Shown here in pieces: positions 1 through 9,784 of a DNA stretch of 64,000 nucleotides. The DNA lies in contig NZ_JABBPC010000009.1 in assembly GCF_012927485.1 (NCBI RefSeq), forward strand, positions 124,001 through 188,000. Direction: 5' to 3'. Made by a program: the position numbers and the translations under genes. The notes below the pieces were generated by a model. It was given only the letters and a program-made list of their open reading frames with translations, did not search any database and was not told the origin of the DNA. Numbering within the stretch: position 1 is the stretch's first letter; each line of letters starts with the position of its first letter. This stretch comes from Polaromonas sp. Its GTDB lineage: Bacteria; Pseudomonadota; Gammaproteobacteria; Burkholderiales; Burkholderiaceae_C.

Positions 1-732
1 CACCAGCAGGCGCCAGCCCTTGCCGCGGCCCACTTTGGCAGGCTCGCAGTAAACGGCATCGTCAAAGTCGCGGGCGTCTTCGCCATCGATGGTGACCAGA
101 GGAATATCGGTCAGATCAACGCGGTGCTTTTTGTCGGCAGGTCGCACCGAGTCCGGCAACGTGCGGGCCAAGGCCAGTGCGGCATCGGTAAATTCATGCG
201 GCACGCCGTATTTACGGACGGCAATTTCAATTTCCATGCCCGGATCGTCCAACTCGCCCAGCACCTCCGTGACGCGGCCGACAGGTTGCCCGAACAGCGC
301 GGGAGGTTCGGTCAGTTGAACCACCACCACCTGTCCAGTCTTCGCTAAACCGGTAGCACTTTTAGGAATCAGTACATCCTGTCCGTAGCGCTTGTCTTCG
401 GGGGCGACCAGCCAGACGCCGCTTTCCTGCAGCAGTCGGCCGATGATCGGGCCAGAGGAGCGCTCGATGATTTCGGTAACGCGCCCTTCTGGCCGATTTT
501 TGCGGTCGTGCCGCACAACACGCACTTTGACGCGATCCTTGTGCAGCACTGCGCGCATTTCGTTGGGAGGAAGGTAAATGTCGGCCTCTCCGTCATCTCG
601 CAGAACGAAGCCATGGCCGTCGCGATGACCAGAAACGGTTCCCTCAAATTCAGCGAGGAGTCCGGCTGATGCGCCGGGAGTTTGATGATTTGTTTTGATA
701 AAAAGTCTCTTTTTGTTAGGTGCCGCTAGCAA
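1..732 (-). CDS. rnr: Ribonuclease R, N-terminal part (runs off the window start)
   Basis: 3'-5' exoribonuclease that degrades structured RNA. The minus frame reads a cold-shock/OB region (GTVSGHRDGHGF, then YLPPNEMRAVLHKDRVKVR) and enters the RNB catalytic domain with the metal-binding motif TIDGEDARDFDDAVYC near positions 1-110. The catalytic core lies beyond the window. No ATG precedes the first cold-shock segment: the frame is closed by a TGA at about 783-781 and the only usual start is TTG at 732-730. The N-terminal helix-turn-helix domain of E. coli RNase R is absent. Family assignment is firm; the start is uncertain. Confidence 0.85.
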   Translation of the reverse strand, partial: MLAAPNKKRLFIKTNHQTPGASAGLLAEFEGTVSGHRDGHGFVLRDDGEADIYLPPNEMRAVLHKDRVKVRVVRHDRKNRPEGRVTEIIERSSGPIIGRLLQESGVWLVAPEDKRYGQDVLIPKSATGLAKTGQVVVVQLTEPPALFGQPVGRVTEVLGELDDPGMEIEIAVRKYGVPHEFTDAALALARTLPDSVRPADKKHRVDLTDIPLVTIDGEDARDFDDAVYCEPAKVGRGKGWRLLV

Positions 733-996
733 CCGTCTGGTGAACTGCGGACTTGAATAATGGAATTGGCCATCTGGTGATCAGTTTTGTATTAGTTGCC
801 AAACCAGATACTAGCCGCGATTTGTGAAAAACTGCAGCGTCCGTCGGCGAATGGCGTGGTGCCGGCAAGATTTTTCGAGGCTTCGCTGATTGCCCTCGCC
901 CCTTACATTCCTGTGACACCCAATCTCCCGAGAAAATGAAATATTTCTGGACTGCGATTCGTTAAGCTAAAGACGTGATGGTAAACTTCCCGCTGT

Positions 997-1081
997 GCCC
1001 GGGTGGCGGAATTGGTAGACGCGCACGGTTCAGGTCCGTGTATCGCAAGATGTGGAGATTCGAGTTCTCTCCCGGGCACCA
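997..1081 (+). tRNA. tRNA-Leu (anticodon CAG)
   Basis: 85-nt class II tRNA. The acceptor stem pairs GCCCGGG (997-1003) with CCCGGGC (1071-1077), followed by A and an encoded CCA. The anticodon loop TTCAGGT carries CAG, there is a long variable arm, and the T arm contains the usual TTCGA element. It is followed by a strong intrinsic terminator. Confidence 0.96.
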
Positions 1082-1129
1082 AAATTAATTAGCCTACTGA
1101 ATAAAATCAGGAAAGTTAACGCAAAAAAT

Positions 1130-1156
1130 GCCACCATCGTCTGGTGGCTTTTTTTT
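1130..1156 (+). terminator. Rho-independent terminator of the tRNA-Leu transcript
   Basis: A 7-bp stem, GCCACCA (1130-1136) with TGGTGGC (1142-1148), has a 5-nt loop and is followed by eight T residues. It lies about 50 bp after the tRNA. Confidence 0.85.
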
Positions 1157-1225
1157 CGTCCGGAATTTCTCGTATGCTTTGCCCCGGCAGAATTCGGTCT
1201 CGTTACCAAGTTTTAATCCGGCAAA

Positions 1226-2650
1226 TCAAATCGGAACAGCAATCAAGTCATGGCCTTGAGCTCCGACAATGCGGGCCTTCGTAAATTCGCCAACCTTCAG
1301 CGTTTTACTGATTTTCTCGGGCGGCAGCAGTTTGACCACGCCATCAATCTCGGGCGCATCAGCGTAAGAACGGCCTATCGCGCCTTTTCGGCCCAGGGCC
1401 GGCGCAGAGTCCACCAACACTTGCATGATCGCACCCACACGGTGCTGCAACTTCTTGCTGGATACCGCTTCAGCAACCGCCATGAAACGCGCTCGCCGAT
1501 CTTCCCGCACTTCCAGCGGCAGCATGCCAGGAATCAGGTTGGCGGTTGCGCCTTCCACCGCGCTGTAGGCGAAACAGCCTGCCCGATCAATTTTGGCCTC
1601 GCGCAAAAAATCAAGTAAATGTTCGAATTCGGATTCGGTTTCACCGGGAAAGCCTGCAATAAAGGTGCTGCGAATGACGATCTCTGGGCATAGGTCGCGC
1701 CAGCGCCCAATCCGTTCCAGGTTCTTCTCGCCACTGGCTGGCCGTTTCATACGCTTTAGAACGTCGGGATGACTGTGTTGAAAGGGCACGTCCAAATAGG
1801 GCAAAACCTTTCCTGTCGCCATCAGCGGCAGCACCTCGTCCACGCTGGGATAGGGATACACGTAGTGCAAACGCACCCACGCGCCAAAGGGCTCGGCGAT
1901 ATCGCCGAGTGCCTGGACCAGCTCCAACATACGGGTTTTGATCGGCTTACCCTCCCAGAAGCCGGTGCGATATTTCACATCGACGCCGTAGGCCGAGGTG
2001 TCTTGGCTGATCACCAGCAATTCTTTCACGCCGCCTTCAAACAACGCGCGCGCTTCGTTCAGCACATCGCCGATAGGCCGCGACACCAAGTCACCGCGCA
2101 TGGACGGAATAATGCAGAAGGTACAGCGATGGTTGCAGCCTTCGCTGATCTTCAGGTAGGCATAGTGTCGGGGCGTGAGCTTGATGCCGGCAATACCAAA
2201 GGAATTGGGTACTAGATCAACAAACGGATGGTGCGGCTTGGGAAGATTCGAGTGCACCGCATCCATGACTTCCTGCGTGGCGTGGGGGCCGGTCACCGCC
2301 AGCACACTCGGGTGCATCCGGCGCACCAGATTATTACCGTCATCACTCACCTTGGCCCCCAAACAGCCGGTGACGATGACCTTGCCGTTTGTAGCCAAGG
2401 CCTCACCAATGGTGTCCAGACTTTCCCGGACGGCGTCGTCAATGAAGCCGCAGGTATTGACGATCACCAGGTCTGCGCCTTCGAAAGTTTTGGAGGTCTC
2501 GTAGCCTTCAGCGCTGAGTTGTGTCAGGATCAACTCGGAGTCGGTCAGCGCCTTGGGGCAACCCAAACTGACGAAACCGACGCGTGGAGCTGGCTTGATA
2601 CCGGGAGCAGGAATCGGGGGAAAAGGGGTGGGGGAAATAACTTCGCTCAT
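1226..2650 (-). CDS. rimO: Ribosomal protein S12 methylthiotransferase RimO
   Basis: Radical-SAM enzyme that beta-methylthiolates the conserved aspartate of ribosomal protein S12. From the chosen ATG (2650) the protein has 474 residues. Three N-terminal cluster cysteines are at about C31 (SLGCPK), C67 (NTCGF) and C96 (GCLGAK). The radical-SAM motif [10 protein letters not shown] has cysteines at about 172, 176 and 179. A C-terminal TRAM-like domain follows. The frame is open 18 codons further upstream, but that extension is low-complexity; the ATG at 2650 gives MSEVIS and the normal family length. phaR lies upstream on the same strand after 91 bp. Confidence 0.93.
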   Translation of the reverse strand: MSEVISPTPFPPIPAPGIKPAPRVGFVSLGCPKALTDSELILTQLSAEGYETSKTFEGADLVIVNTCGFIDDAVRESLDTIGEALATNGKVIVTGCLGAKVSDDGNNLVRRMHPSVLAVTGPHATQEVMDAVHSNLPKPHHPFVDLVPNSFGIAGIKLTPRHYAYLKISEGCNHRCTFCIIPSMRGDLVSRPIGDVLNEARALFEGGVKELLVISQDTSAYGVDVKYRTGFWEGKPIKTRMLELVQALGDIAEPFGAWVRLHYVYPYPSVDEVLPLMATGKVLPYLDVPFQHSHPDVLKRMKRPASGEKNLERIGRWRDLCPEIVIRSTFIAGFPGETESEFEHLLDFLREAKIDRAGCFAYSAVEGATANLIPGMLPLEVREDRRARFMAVAEAVSSKKLQHRVGAIMQVLVDSAPALGRKGAIGRSYADAPEIDGVVKLLPPEKISKTLKVGEFTKARIVGAQGHDLIAVPI

Positions 2651-2741
2651 AAACTCTATTGTCTCAGAGCAGGCCGTACCACCAGCGAAAGTCCCTGAAC
2701 ACACCCTGGATTGTCGTCAGGAAACAAATCACGAGTTAACG

Positions 2742-3344
2742 TCAGCGCTTCAACCCGAAAGCCGACAACATCTGCTCATTCTGCTTCTGCATTTGTTCCT
2801 GCAACTGGGTAAAAACGTCTTTGGATTGCTCGACATAGTTGCCCATCATGCCCTGCATCATGGGGGACTTCGCGTTCATAAACTGAGCCCACATTTCGGG
2901 GCTGAGCCCCTTTGACTGCTCAGCCATTTTGAGCTGCAGATCCATAAACGTCTGAACGTTTTTTTCAAGATAGGCGCCCATGAAGCCCTGCATCGCGTTA
3001 CCGTAAAAACGGATAATGTTCCCCAACACCGCTTCGGTGAACATGGGAGCTCCGCCGGCCTCTTCTTCGAGAATGATCTGCAGCAGAATGCTTCGCGTGA
3101 GGTCTTCGTTGGTTTTGGCATCGCGCACGACAAACTGCGCGCTGTCCATTACCAGTTGACGGACATCGGTCAGCGTGATGTAGGTCGAAGTTTCGGTATC
3201 GTACAACCGCCGGTTCGGATATTTCTTGATGACGCGGATCGTCCCCTCTTTGCTTTTCCTGGCGCTGGGAATGTCTCCGGTAGCGGCGCTGGCCGGCGAT
3301 GGTGATTCAGCCAATTTCTGGCTAGTAGATTTGCTTTTCTGCAT
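2742..3344 (-). CDS. phaR: Polyhydroxyalkanoate synthesis repressor PhaR
   Basis: DNA-binding regulator that represses phasin and PHB-granule genes and also senses PHB. The DNA-binding/accumulation domain begins IRVIKKYPNRRLYDTETSTY, about residues 37-56. The C-terminal half is rich in M, Q and helical residues, as in PhaR tails (MQGMMGNYVEQSK). The start at 3344 (MQKSKS) follows an AGGG-type ribosome-binding site at a good distance; an upstream in-frame extension of 45 codons looks non-coding. Together with hbdH at 7 kb it indicates PHB metabolism. 200 residues. Confidence 0.92.
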   Translation of the reverse strand: MQKSKSTSQKLAESPSPASAATGDIPSARKSKEGTIRVIKKYPNRRLYDTETSTYITLTDVRQLVMDSAQFVVRDAKTNEDLTRSILLQIILEEEAGGAPMFTEAVLGNIIRFYGNAMQGFMGAYLEKNVQTFMDLQLKMAEQSKGLSPEMWAQFMNAKSPMMQGMMGNYVEQSKDVFTQLQEQMQKQNEQMLSAFGLKR

Positions 3345-3498
3345 AAATTTGCCCTGTGAATGACGACTTGCGGCGACACGCAGAAGTTCGGCACATTCTA
3401 GGAAGTTTGTATGTACGCAATTTCCCTGATTTTCCCTGTGCGATAAGCTGCTGAGCACAAAGTGCGGCATCAAAAACAAGGAACGTCTGCAAAGAAAT

Positions 3499-3575
3499 TG
3501 GTAGGCGCGATTGGACTCGAACCAACGACCCCCACCATGTCAAGGTGGTGCTCTAACCAGCTGAGCTACGCGCCT
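3499..3575 (-). tRNA. tRNA-Val (anticodon GAC)
   Basis: 77-nt cloverleaf on the minus strand with encoded CCA (3501-3499). The acceptor arms AGGCGCG and CGCGCCT pair. The anticodon arm CCACC-TTGACAT-GGTGG carries GAC, and the T arm GGTTCGAGTCC is canonical. Confidence 0.96.
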
Positions 3576-3663
3576 AAATACTGTTCGATCCTAATATTGT
3601 AGCAGGGCAAACCCACGGTCCAGCCCTGCTGTCAGAAATGCCCAAAAATAAACGCGCTATCCG

Positions 3664-5961
3664 TCACCGTCTTCGAGCTGATCGCACCCCGGGCACCTCA
3701 GCCACGATGCTCAGCACCTGTTTGAGACGGCTTGATTGCGCCACCTCCACCGTGAAGGTCATCCTGGCGGTGCCTCCCCGATTATCCTTGACCGACTGGG
3801 TCTGCACACCGATCACGTTCATCTTCTCCTTGGTGAACACCTCAGAAATGTCGCGCAGCAAGCCCTGCCGGTCCGCAGCTTCCACGGCCACATCGACCGG
3901 ATAAACGGAGCCGTCCGGCGTTTTGGAGGAGTTCCATTCGACTTCAATTACACGGTCAGGGCTTCCGCTGGCCATGTTGCGAAAATTACTGCAGTCGCTG
4001 CGATGAATGCTGACGCCCCGTCCCTTGGTCACAAAACCGAGAATGTCGTCAGGTGGCGCGGGTTTGCAGCACTTTGCCAACTGCGTTAACAAGGAGTCAA
4101 CGCCCACCACCAGCACGCTCCCCTTACCGCGCTGGCCGGATCTGCCGGGCTGATGGGGTTTTCTGGCCACCACGTAGCTGTCTTGCACCGTCACTGGCTC
4201 CGGCGGTCTGAGCAGGTTTTCGATAGTGCGCAGGGACAACTCATCTTTACCCACTACTTCAAACAAGTCGTCGGCTGCTTTGAAACCCAGTTGAAGCGCT
4301 AACGCATCCAGCTTCATGGCGGTTTTGCCTTCGCGCTGCAGAAGCTTTTCAACGGCTTCTCGACCTTTTGCGACGGTTTGGGCCATGGCCAATGTGTTGA
4401 ACCACGCACGCACTTTTGATTTCGCCCTATGGCTCGACAGAAAGCCCAACTCCGGGTTAAGCCAGTCACGAGAAGGCCCCCCCTCTTTGACCGTGATCAC
4501 TTCAACCGTCTGACCGTTTTGCAACGGTGTATTCAGCGGCACCATGACGCCGTCAATTCGGGCTCCGCGGCAGCGGTGGCCCAGACTGGTGTGCACGCTG
4601 TAGGCAAAATCCACGGTTGTGGCGCCTTGGGGCAATTCCACAATAGCGGCATCGGGCGTCAGCACATAAATGCGGTCTTCAAACAAGCCTTGCTTGTCAT
4701 CCCGCGCGCGCTGTGCAGCGGGACCTGAGAGGTCACGCTCCCATGCCAGCAATTGCCGCAGGACAGCGATCTTGACGTCGTATTCGCTGCTGGCCGACAC
4801 ACCGCTGTAGCCCTTGGTGCCAGCCTCTTTATAGGCCCAATGGGCCGCGACGCCATTTTCCGCATAGTCGTGCATGGCTTGCGTGCGTATTTGGATTTCA
4901 ACCGCCCTGCCCGCCTCGTCACGGACCACGGTATGCAAAGACTGATACCCATTGGTTTTTGGCTTGGCAATATAGTCGTCAAATTCACCGTCAACTGGGA
5001 TAAATCGCGAGTGAACGAACCCCAAAGCCGCATAGCAGCCGTTTACATCCGCCGCAATCACGCGCAAGGCTCGAATGTCAAACACCTGGTCAAAGTCAAG
5101 CGACTTGCCACGCATTTTTTTGACAATGCTGTAAATGTGTTTGGGTCTACCCTGCACCAGCGCGGCGATTCCCGCCTGATTCAGCTCGCCCTCAAGCTGT
5201 GCACGCAGGGCCTCCATGAATCCTTCGCGTTCTACCCGTTTTTGATCGAGCAATCGGGCTGTTTTTCGGTAGGTATCGGGTTCAAGAAAACGGAAAGACA
5301 AGTCTTCCATTTCCCATTTGATCTGCCAGATACCCAATCGGTTGGCCAATGGCGCAAAAACGTGCAGCGATTCGTAAGCCAAAGCGGCCGGGGCCACTTG
5401 CTTGGTCGCCGCATAGTGGCGCAAAGTCTGCAGGCGAGAGGCCAGCCGCAGCATGACCACCCGCAAATCGCGCGAAAAAGCCAGCAGCATCTTGCGGACG
5501 TTCTCAGTCTGCGCAGCGGGGTCTTCCAGCAGCTGCGCTTTGGGATCTGCGGTACGCGCCTGGCGCTGCACCTGAACCAGCTTGGTCGTTTCTATCGCAA
5601 GTGCTGCATAGTTGGCTCCAAAGGCTTTAGCAATCACGTCCTGCGGCCGCTGAAGGTGCTGGCACGAATGGACCAGATACGTCGCGGCCTGCATGGCTTC
5701 CGAACCACCGACCGACTTGAGAATGGCCGCCACCGCATCGGCATGTGCCAAGATATTTTCGCCGGTATCCAACGTTTCGCTGGCGATCAGCGGCTCGGCA
5801 AAAGCGCGGGCTCGTGCCAACGCATTCGGCTGATCCTGGAGGCTGTCAGCCGTGGCCGTCACGATGGTGGCGGGGATTCCGTGAAAGGCCGTTGGGCCAT
5901 GAGGCTCAACGATATTATTTTTCATGAAAACTTGATAAAAATTTGACCTGCGATCAAGCAT
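3664..5961 (-). CDS. relA: GTP pyrophosphokinase RelA ((p)ppGpp synthetase)
   Basis: RSH-family stringent-response enzyme, 765 residues from ATG 5961. Order: degenerate HD-hydrolase region (about 65-200), synthetase domain (about 260-370) with GRPKHIYSIVKKM at 271-283 and TNGYQSLHT near 336, TGS domain (about 428-490), and a C-terminal ACT domain. The hydrolase HD pair is replaced by H-S (YLVHSCQH near residue 98), which points to a synthetase-only RelA rather than SpoT. The start at 5961 overlaps the stop of the upstream hydrolase as TGATG, suggesting translational coupling. An alternative ATG at 5925 (MKNNIV) is also reasonable. Confidence 0.93.
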   Translation of the reverse strand: MLDRRSNFYQVFMKNNIVEPHGPTAFHGIPATIVTATADSLQDQPNALARARAFAEPLIASETLDTGENILAHADAVAAILKSVGGSEAMQAATYLVHSCQHLQRPQDVIAKAFGANYAALAIETTKLVQVQRQARTADPKAQLLEDPAAQTENVRKMLLAFSRDLRVVMLRLASRLQTLRHYAATKQVAPAALAYESLHVFAPLANRLGIWQIKWEMEDLSFRFLEPDTYRKTARLLDQKRVEREGFMEALRAQLEGELNQAGIAALVQGRPKHIYSIVKKMRGKSLDFDQVFDIRALRVIAADVNGCYAALGFVHSRFIPVDGEFDDYIAKPKTNGYQSLHTVVRDEAGRAVEIQIRTQAMHDYAENGVAAHWAYKEAGTKGYSGVSASSEYDVKIAVLRQLLAWERDLSGPAAQRARDDKQGLFEDRIYVLTPDAAIVELPQGATTVDFAYSVHTSLGHRCRGARIDGVMVPLNTPLQNGQTVEVITVKEGGPSRDWLNPELGFLSSHRAKSKVRAWFNTLAMAQTVAKGREAVEKLLQREGKTAMKLDALALQLGFKAADDLFEVVGKDELSLRTIENLLRPPEPVTVQDSYVVARKPHQPGRSGQRGKGSVLVVGVDSLLTQLAKCCKPAPPDDILGFVTKGRGVSIHRSDCSNFRNMASGSPDRVIEVEWNSSKTPDGSVYPVDVAVEAADRQGLLRDISEVFTKEKMNVIGVQTQSVKDNRGGTARMTFTVEVAQSSRLKQVLSIVAEVPGVRSARRR

Positions 5962-6890
5962 CAATCCAACAAGAATCTCGTGACAACCTCAACCTGGTCT
6001 TTCGCAATCAGGGTTGGCGCATGTCCGACCCCTTCAAACTCCACCAGACGGGCATGCGGGCCTCGTTTCGTCATCGCGTGAGCTGTCTCGGGACTGAGCA
6101 AATCGGACAACGCGCCCCGGGTGAGCAGTGTCTGGGTTCTGATAGTGTCGTAAAGCCCCCAGAGCGCGACTTCGTCCTGCTGCGTTGAAATTTCAGTGGT
6201 CAACTGAAACGGCACGGCAATCGCGGGGTCGTAATGCAGTCGCAACGGACTGTCGGTTGCGGCTGAAACCGGCTTGAGCATGGGGCGTGACAGCGCCAAC
6301 CACTGTTCTGGCGTGTGGGGGCCAAAACTTTTAGAAATGACCCACATCGCGTCGGCTGCCGCCTGCACCGTGCTGAAATGGCCCGCCTGTCCAAGGTAAG
6401 CCCCAATCCGCACAATCGCTTGCCACTGCAGGGCTGGTCCGACGTCATTCAACACCAGCCGACGCACCGGTACGGGAAGCGGAAGGTCAGGCTGGCCGCA
6501 AACCAGCAGGCCAATCAGCCCGCCCATGCTGGTACCCACCCAGTCCAGCGTCACGACAGGAGATCGCGCATGCAGCTGGGCCAGTAAAACCACCATGTCT
6601 GCCGCATAGGCCGGTATCTGATAGCCCATGGGATCTTTCAGCCAGTCACTCGCCCCACGGCCCACCACATCGGGACAGATCACGCGAATGCCGCCCGGGC
6701 GATCAACCAACTGCGCAGCTTGCTCACATAAGGCCCGGGCGAGCACGTCAAAATCCCGCCCTTGCCGAGTCAGTCCATGCACGCACAGCACAACGTGTTC
6801 GGCATTTGGCTGGCCCCACTGCCAATAGGCCATGCGATGACCGGCTGCGGCATCGGGGCAGGAGACGTAATTCAGGCTAGGTTCAATCAT
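5961..6890 (-). CDS. Alpha/beta-fold hydrolase
   Basis: 309-residue alpha/beta hydrolase of unknown substrate. It shows the oxyanion strand VVLCVHGLTRQGRDF (about 33-47), a nucleophile elbow GTSMGG with serine about 121, and a late histidine in GVGHAPTL. The protein is cytosolic; no signal peptide is visible. It is the first gene of a two-gene unit with relA, whose start overlaps its stop by one base. The link to (p)ppGpp metabolism is positional only. Confidence 0.85.
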   Translation of the reverse strand: MIEPSLNYVSCPDAAAGHRMAYWQWGQPNAEHVVLCVHGLTRQGRDFDVLARALCEQAAQLVDRPGGIRVICPDVVGRGASDWLKDPMGYQIPAYAADMVVLLAQLHARSPVVTLDWVGTSMGGLIGLLVCGQPDLPLPVPVRRLVLNDVGPALQWQAIVRIGAYLGQAGHFSTVQAAADAMWVISKSFGPHTPEQWLALSRPMLKPVSAATDSPLRLHYDPAIAVPFQLTTEISTQQDEVALWGLYDTIRTQTLLTRGALSDLLSPETAHAMTKRGPHARLVEFEGVGHAPTLIAKDQVEVVTRFLLD

Positions 6891-7016
6891 GGTGCAGACA
6901 GTCAGGACAGAGAGGTTGATAAGGCTTGATAATTACTTCAGCAAATTTTGCGTCGCCTATCCGCGTAACGCTGCTCAAATCACAAGTCAACCATCGTAAA
7001 TCATCCGGAGAAACAT

Positions 7017-7799
7017 ATGCTCAAAGGTAAAACGGCTCTTGTCACAGGCTCCACCAGCGGCATCGGCCTGGGAATTGCCAAGGCCCTGGCCGCCCAAGGG
7101 GCGAACATCGTTCTAAATGGGTTCGGGGACGTTGACGGGCCGAAAGCCCAGATTGCCGCGTTGGGCGTCGAAGTGGCGTATCACGGTGCCGACATGAGCA
7201 AGCCCGCTGACATTGAAGACATGATGAAGTTTGCCGCCGCCAAATTTAGCCGGGTCGATATTCTGGTCAATAACGCAGGCATCCAGCACGTGGCCCGAAT
7301 CGAAAATTTTCCAGTTGAAAAATGGGATGCCATCATCGCCATCAACCTGAGCAGTGCCTTTCATGCCACCCGTTTGGCGCTACCCGCCATGCAAGCTGCC
7401 GACAGTGGAAAGGGATGGGGCCGGATCATAAACATCGCTTCGGCTCACGGCCTGGTCGGTTCTCCGGAAAAGTCGGCCTATGTCGCTGCCAAGCACGGTA
7501 TCGTAGGGCTGACCAAAGTCACAGCCCTGGAAAACGCCACCTCGGGTATCACCTGCAACGCCATCTGTCCGGGTTGGGTGCTAACCCCATTGGTGCAAAA
7601 GCAGGTCGATGCAAAGGCTGCCGAGGGCGGCATTTCCAATGAAGAGGCGATGCAGCATTTGCTGGGCGAAAAAGAGCCTTCCCTGCAATTCACCACACCG
7701 GAAGAGCTCGGTGCGTTGGCCGTGTTTTTCTGCTCGCCGGCTGGCAACAATGTGCGCGGCGTCGCCTGGAATATGGATGGTGGCTGGGTCGCTCAATAA
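7017..7799 (+). CDS. hbdH: D-3-hydroxybutyrate dehydrogenase
   Basis: NAD-dependent short-chain dehydrogenase that interconverts 3-hydroxybutyrate and acetoacetate in PHB breakdown. 260 residues. The nucleotide-binding motif TGSTSGIG is at 10-17 and NNAG at about 85-88; catalytic Ser142, Tyr155 and Lys159 are present (IASAHG, YVAAKHG). IQHVARIENFP and ICPGWVLTPLVQKQ are typical of the 3-HBDH subfamily rather than acetoacetyl-CoA reductase. A GGAG ribosome-binding site precedes the ATG. It stands alone on the plus strand. Confidence 0.93.
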   Translation: MLKGKTALVTGSTSGIGLGIAKALAAQGANIVLNGFGDVDGPKAQIAALGVEVAYHGADMSKPADIEDMMKFAAAKFSRVDILVNNAGIQHVARIENFPVEKWDAIIAINLSSAFHATRLALPAMQAADSGKGWGRIINIASAHGLVGSPEKSAYVAAKHGIVGLTKVTALENATSGITCNAICPGWVLTPLVQKQVDAKAAEGGISNEEAMQHLLGEKEPSLQFTTPEELGALAVFFCSPAGNNVRGVAWNMDGGWVAQ

Positions 7800-8013
7800 G
7801 CAAGATTTTTAATACGCTTTAAAACAGTCGGCAGACCCACACGTTGATTGCGATCAGAGTAGTTCGCTTTGGCGATTCGATCGCAGCCAGGTGAATTGAT
7901 TCAAATCCATCTGGCACTGCACCGCTTGCAACCAAAAGTCCTAGGTTGGTGAAATTTTTCTCACCGCCTAAATCCATTCAGCCGGCAGCCCTGGATAGCC
8001 AACCTCGAAACGC

Positions 8014-8859
8014 TCAAAGCGGTCGCGGATCGGTATCAAGCAGCAACTCGACCAGTCCATGCAGCGTGGCTTTCAGGGCGCCAAAACCCGATGTCAACTT
8101 AAGCGTCGCTTCATTCATATAGAGCTTGCGGTTGATTTCCAGCTGAAGGCTGTGCCGATGCAGCGCGGGGTTGCCGTAACGTCGTACCAACTCCACGCCC
8201 TTGTAAGGATGGTTGTAGGAAACGCTGTAACCTCGTTCGCTCAAATACCGGCACACCAGTTTGGACAGCGCAGGACTCGCTGTGCTGCCGTCTCTGTCGC
8301 CCACCACGAAGTCCGCATGCACCTCTCCCGGAAAATCGGTCGCACTGCTCGCCGCTATGGCAGGCATGGAGTGGCAGTTCACGTGGATGCAATAGCCCTT
8401 CTTCTGGTGCGCTGAGGCAATGGCCTGCGCCACTGCCGCGTGGTAGGGCCTCCAGCATCGATCGATGCGCGCCTGAACCTCTTTTACCGAAAGCTTGCGC
8501 GCATAAATGGGGATGCCTTCGTCGGTGCTTCGCCAAATCAAACCCTTACCCAAACGAACCTTGGAAAGTGCTTTTGGGTCTGCCTCAACCGGCTCAGGCC
8601 AAAACGCGTCGAGCAGCGTGACATCCAACTCCGTCGTGTTGCGGTTGACGTCAAGATAGCTGCGAGGAAAGTGCGCCTCGATCCAGTGCACGCCCAAGGT
8701 CTGGGCGAAGTCGTAGAGCTTTTCGACATGGGTGTCTTCAGCCCGGCGCAGAGGCATCAGCTCGCACGCATACAAAAAATCTGCTGGGTAGGTGGTTCCG
8801 CTGTGAGGAGAGTCGAGCACCAGTGCACAGCTTCCTGGCAAATGGGTAATAAACGGCAT
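8014..8859 (-). CDS. N-formylglutamate amidohydrolase family protein
   Basis: 281 residues. The N-terminal LVLDSPHSGTTYP, the internal RSYLDVNRN with an upstream AEDTHVEKLYD, and the CIHVNCHSMP motif are characteristic of the N-formylglutamate amidohydrolase fold, which uses zinc-binding H, E and D residues. The classical role is the last step of one histidine-degradation route, but no hut genes are nearby, so the physiological substrate is open. Single gene, convergent with hbdH. Confidence 0.88.
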   Translation of the reverse strand: MPFITHLPGSCALVLDSPHSGTTYPADFLYACELMPLRRAEDTHVEKLYDFAQTLGVHWIEAHFPRSYLDVNRNTTELDVTLLDAFWPEPVEADPKALSKVRLGKGLIWRSTDEGIPIYARKLSVKEVQARIDRCWRPYHAAVAQAIASAHQKKGYCIHVNCHSMPAIAASSATDFPGEVHADFVVGDRDGSTASPALSKLVCRYLSERGYSVSYNHPYKGVELVRRYGNPALHRHSLQLEINRKLYMNEATLKLTSGFGALKATLHGLVELLLDTDPRPL

Positions 8860-9102
8860 GACCCAACTTTAGCAGCCAGCCTTCAGGCGAGCCCTATCAA
8901 CCGCTCTTGGCAACTAGCCGCGTGGCGAATTAAAACTCAGCGCGCGCCATGCAAGTGGCTTGTAAAGTTCTATCTGTCCTACAAACATTGACTTTGCCAA
9001 CTCACAAATGCAGGCACACAGCCCATTTATATTTTAGAAAGGAAACCGAATGCGCAGTTTTCTCTCCCACCGGAGTTGAATCATTTTTCTAAGGCCTTAA
9101 CC

Positions 9103-9696
9103 ATGCAATTATTTACTCGAACTTTTTCCACCATGGCAGTCGCCATGGCCGCGCTGGCAGTCGGTACAAGCGTCCAGGCTCAAAGCAGCGATTACTCACT
9201 GTACGCACCCGGCTCAGGGTACATTGGTTTGAATGCGGGCCAATCCAATTTTTCACTCGACAACGGTGCGGGCGGGTTTTCTTCAGACAAGAGAGACTCG
9301 GCCTATAACATTTACGGCGGCAGCTACTTCAATAACAATTTTGGCCTGGAATTGGGTTATACCAACTTCGGCAGGGTGTCCCGTGCTGGCGGTACCACCA
9401 AAGCCGAAGGCATCAATCTAAGTTTGGTTGGCAAATTGCCGCTCAGTTCATCGTTCAACTTGCTGGGTAAATTAGGCACGACCTACGGCAGAACCAACGT
9501 GTCGTCAGCACCCGCATCGGGAGTCGGGTCCGGTAGCGAAACCGGCTTCGGCGTTTCGTACGGTCTGGGCGCTGAATATCTATTCACCCCCAACTGGTCG
9601 GCAGTCCTGCAATACGACGAGCATGACCTGAAATTCCCGAATAGTGGCCGCAACCGCATTAGCGCAACCACCCTGGGTGCTCGCTATCGGTTCTAA
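9103..9696 (+). CDS. Small outer-membrane beta-barrel protein (OmpA/OmpX-like)
   Basis: 197 residues with a Sec signal peptide (hydrophobic core MAVAMAALAVG, cleavage near VQAQ). The mature part has alternating strands such as GYIGLNAGQSNFSL, SAYNIYGGSYF and NNFGLELGYTNF, and it ends in ARYRF, the aromatic C-terminal signature for outer-membrane assembly. The ATG at 9103 has an AAGG site upstream; a TTG at 9076 in frame is less likely. Transcription ends at the strong terminator 50 bp downstream. Specific function is unknown. Confidence 0.85.
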   Translation: MQLFTRTFSTMAVAMAALAVGTSVQAQSSDYSLYAPGSGYIGLNAGQSNFSLDNGAGGFSSDKRDSAYNIYGGSYFNNNFGLELGYTNFGRVSRAGGTTKAEGINLSLVGKLPLSSSFNLLGKLGTTYGRTNVSSAPASGVGSGSETGFGVSYGLGAEYLFTPNWSAVLQYDEHDLKFPNSGRNRISATTLGARYRF

Positions 9697-9748
9697 CAAA
9701 AACATTATTTGAGTTCAAGCAGTACTTTGAGCAAGCTGCTAACGTCAA

Positions 9749-9784
9749 GCCTGCAGACCTGTTAAGGTCTGCAGGCTTTTTTTG
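9749..9784 (+). terminator. Strong intrinsic terminator of the outer-membrane protein gene
   Basis: A perfect 12-bp stem (GCCTGCAGACCT at 9749-9760 with AGGTCTGCAGGC at 9765-9776) has a GTTA loop and a run of eight T residues. Confidence 0.93.

Noticed and set aside
4753-5946. 397-residue plus-strand frame opposite relA
   Set aside because: It is a shadow of the relA coding sequence in GC-rich DNA; the relA frame has clear domains and the plus frame has none.
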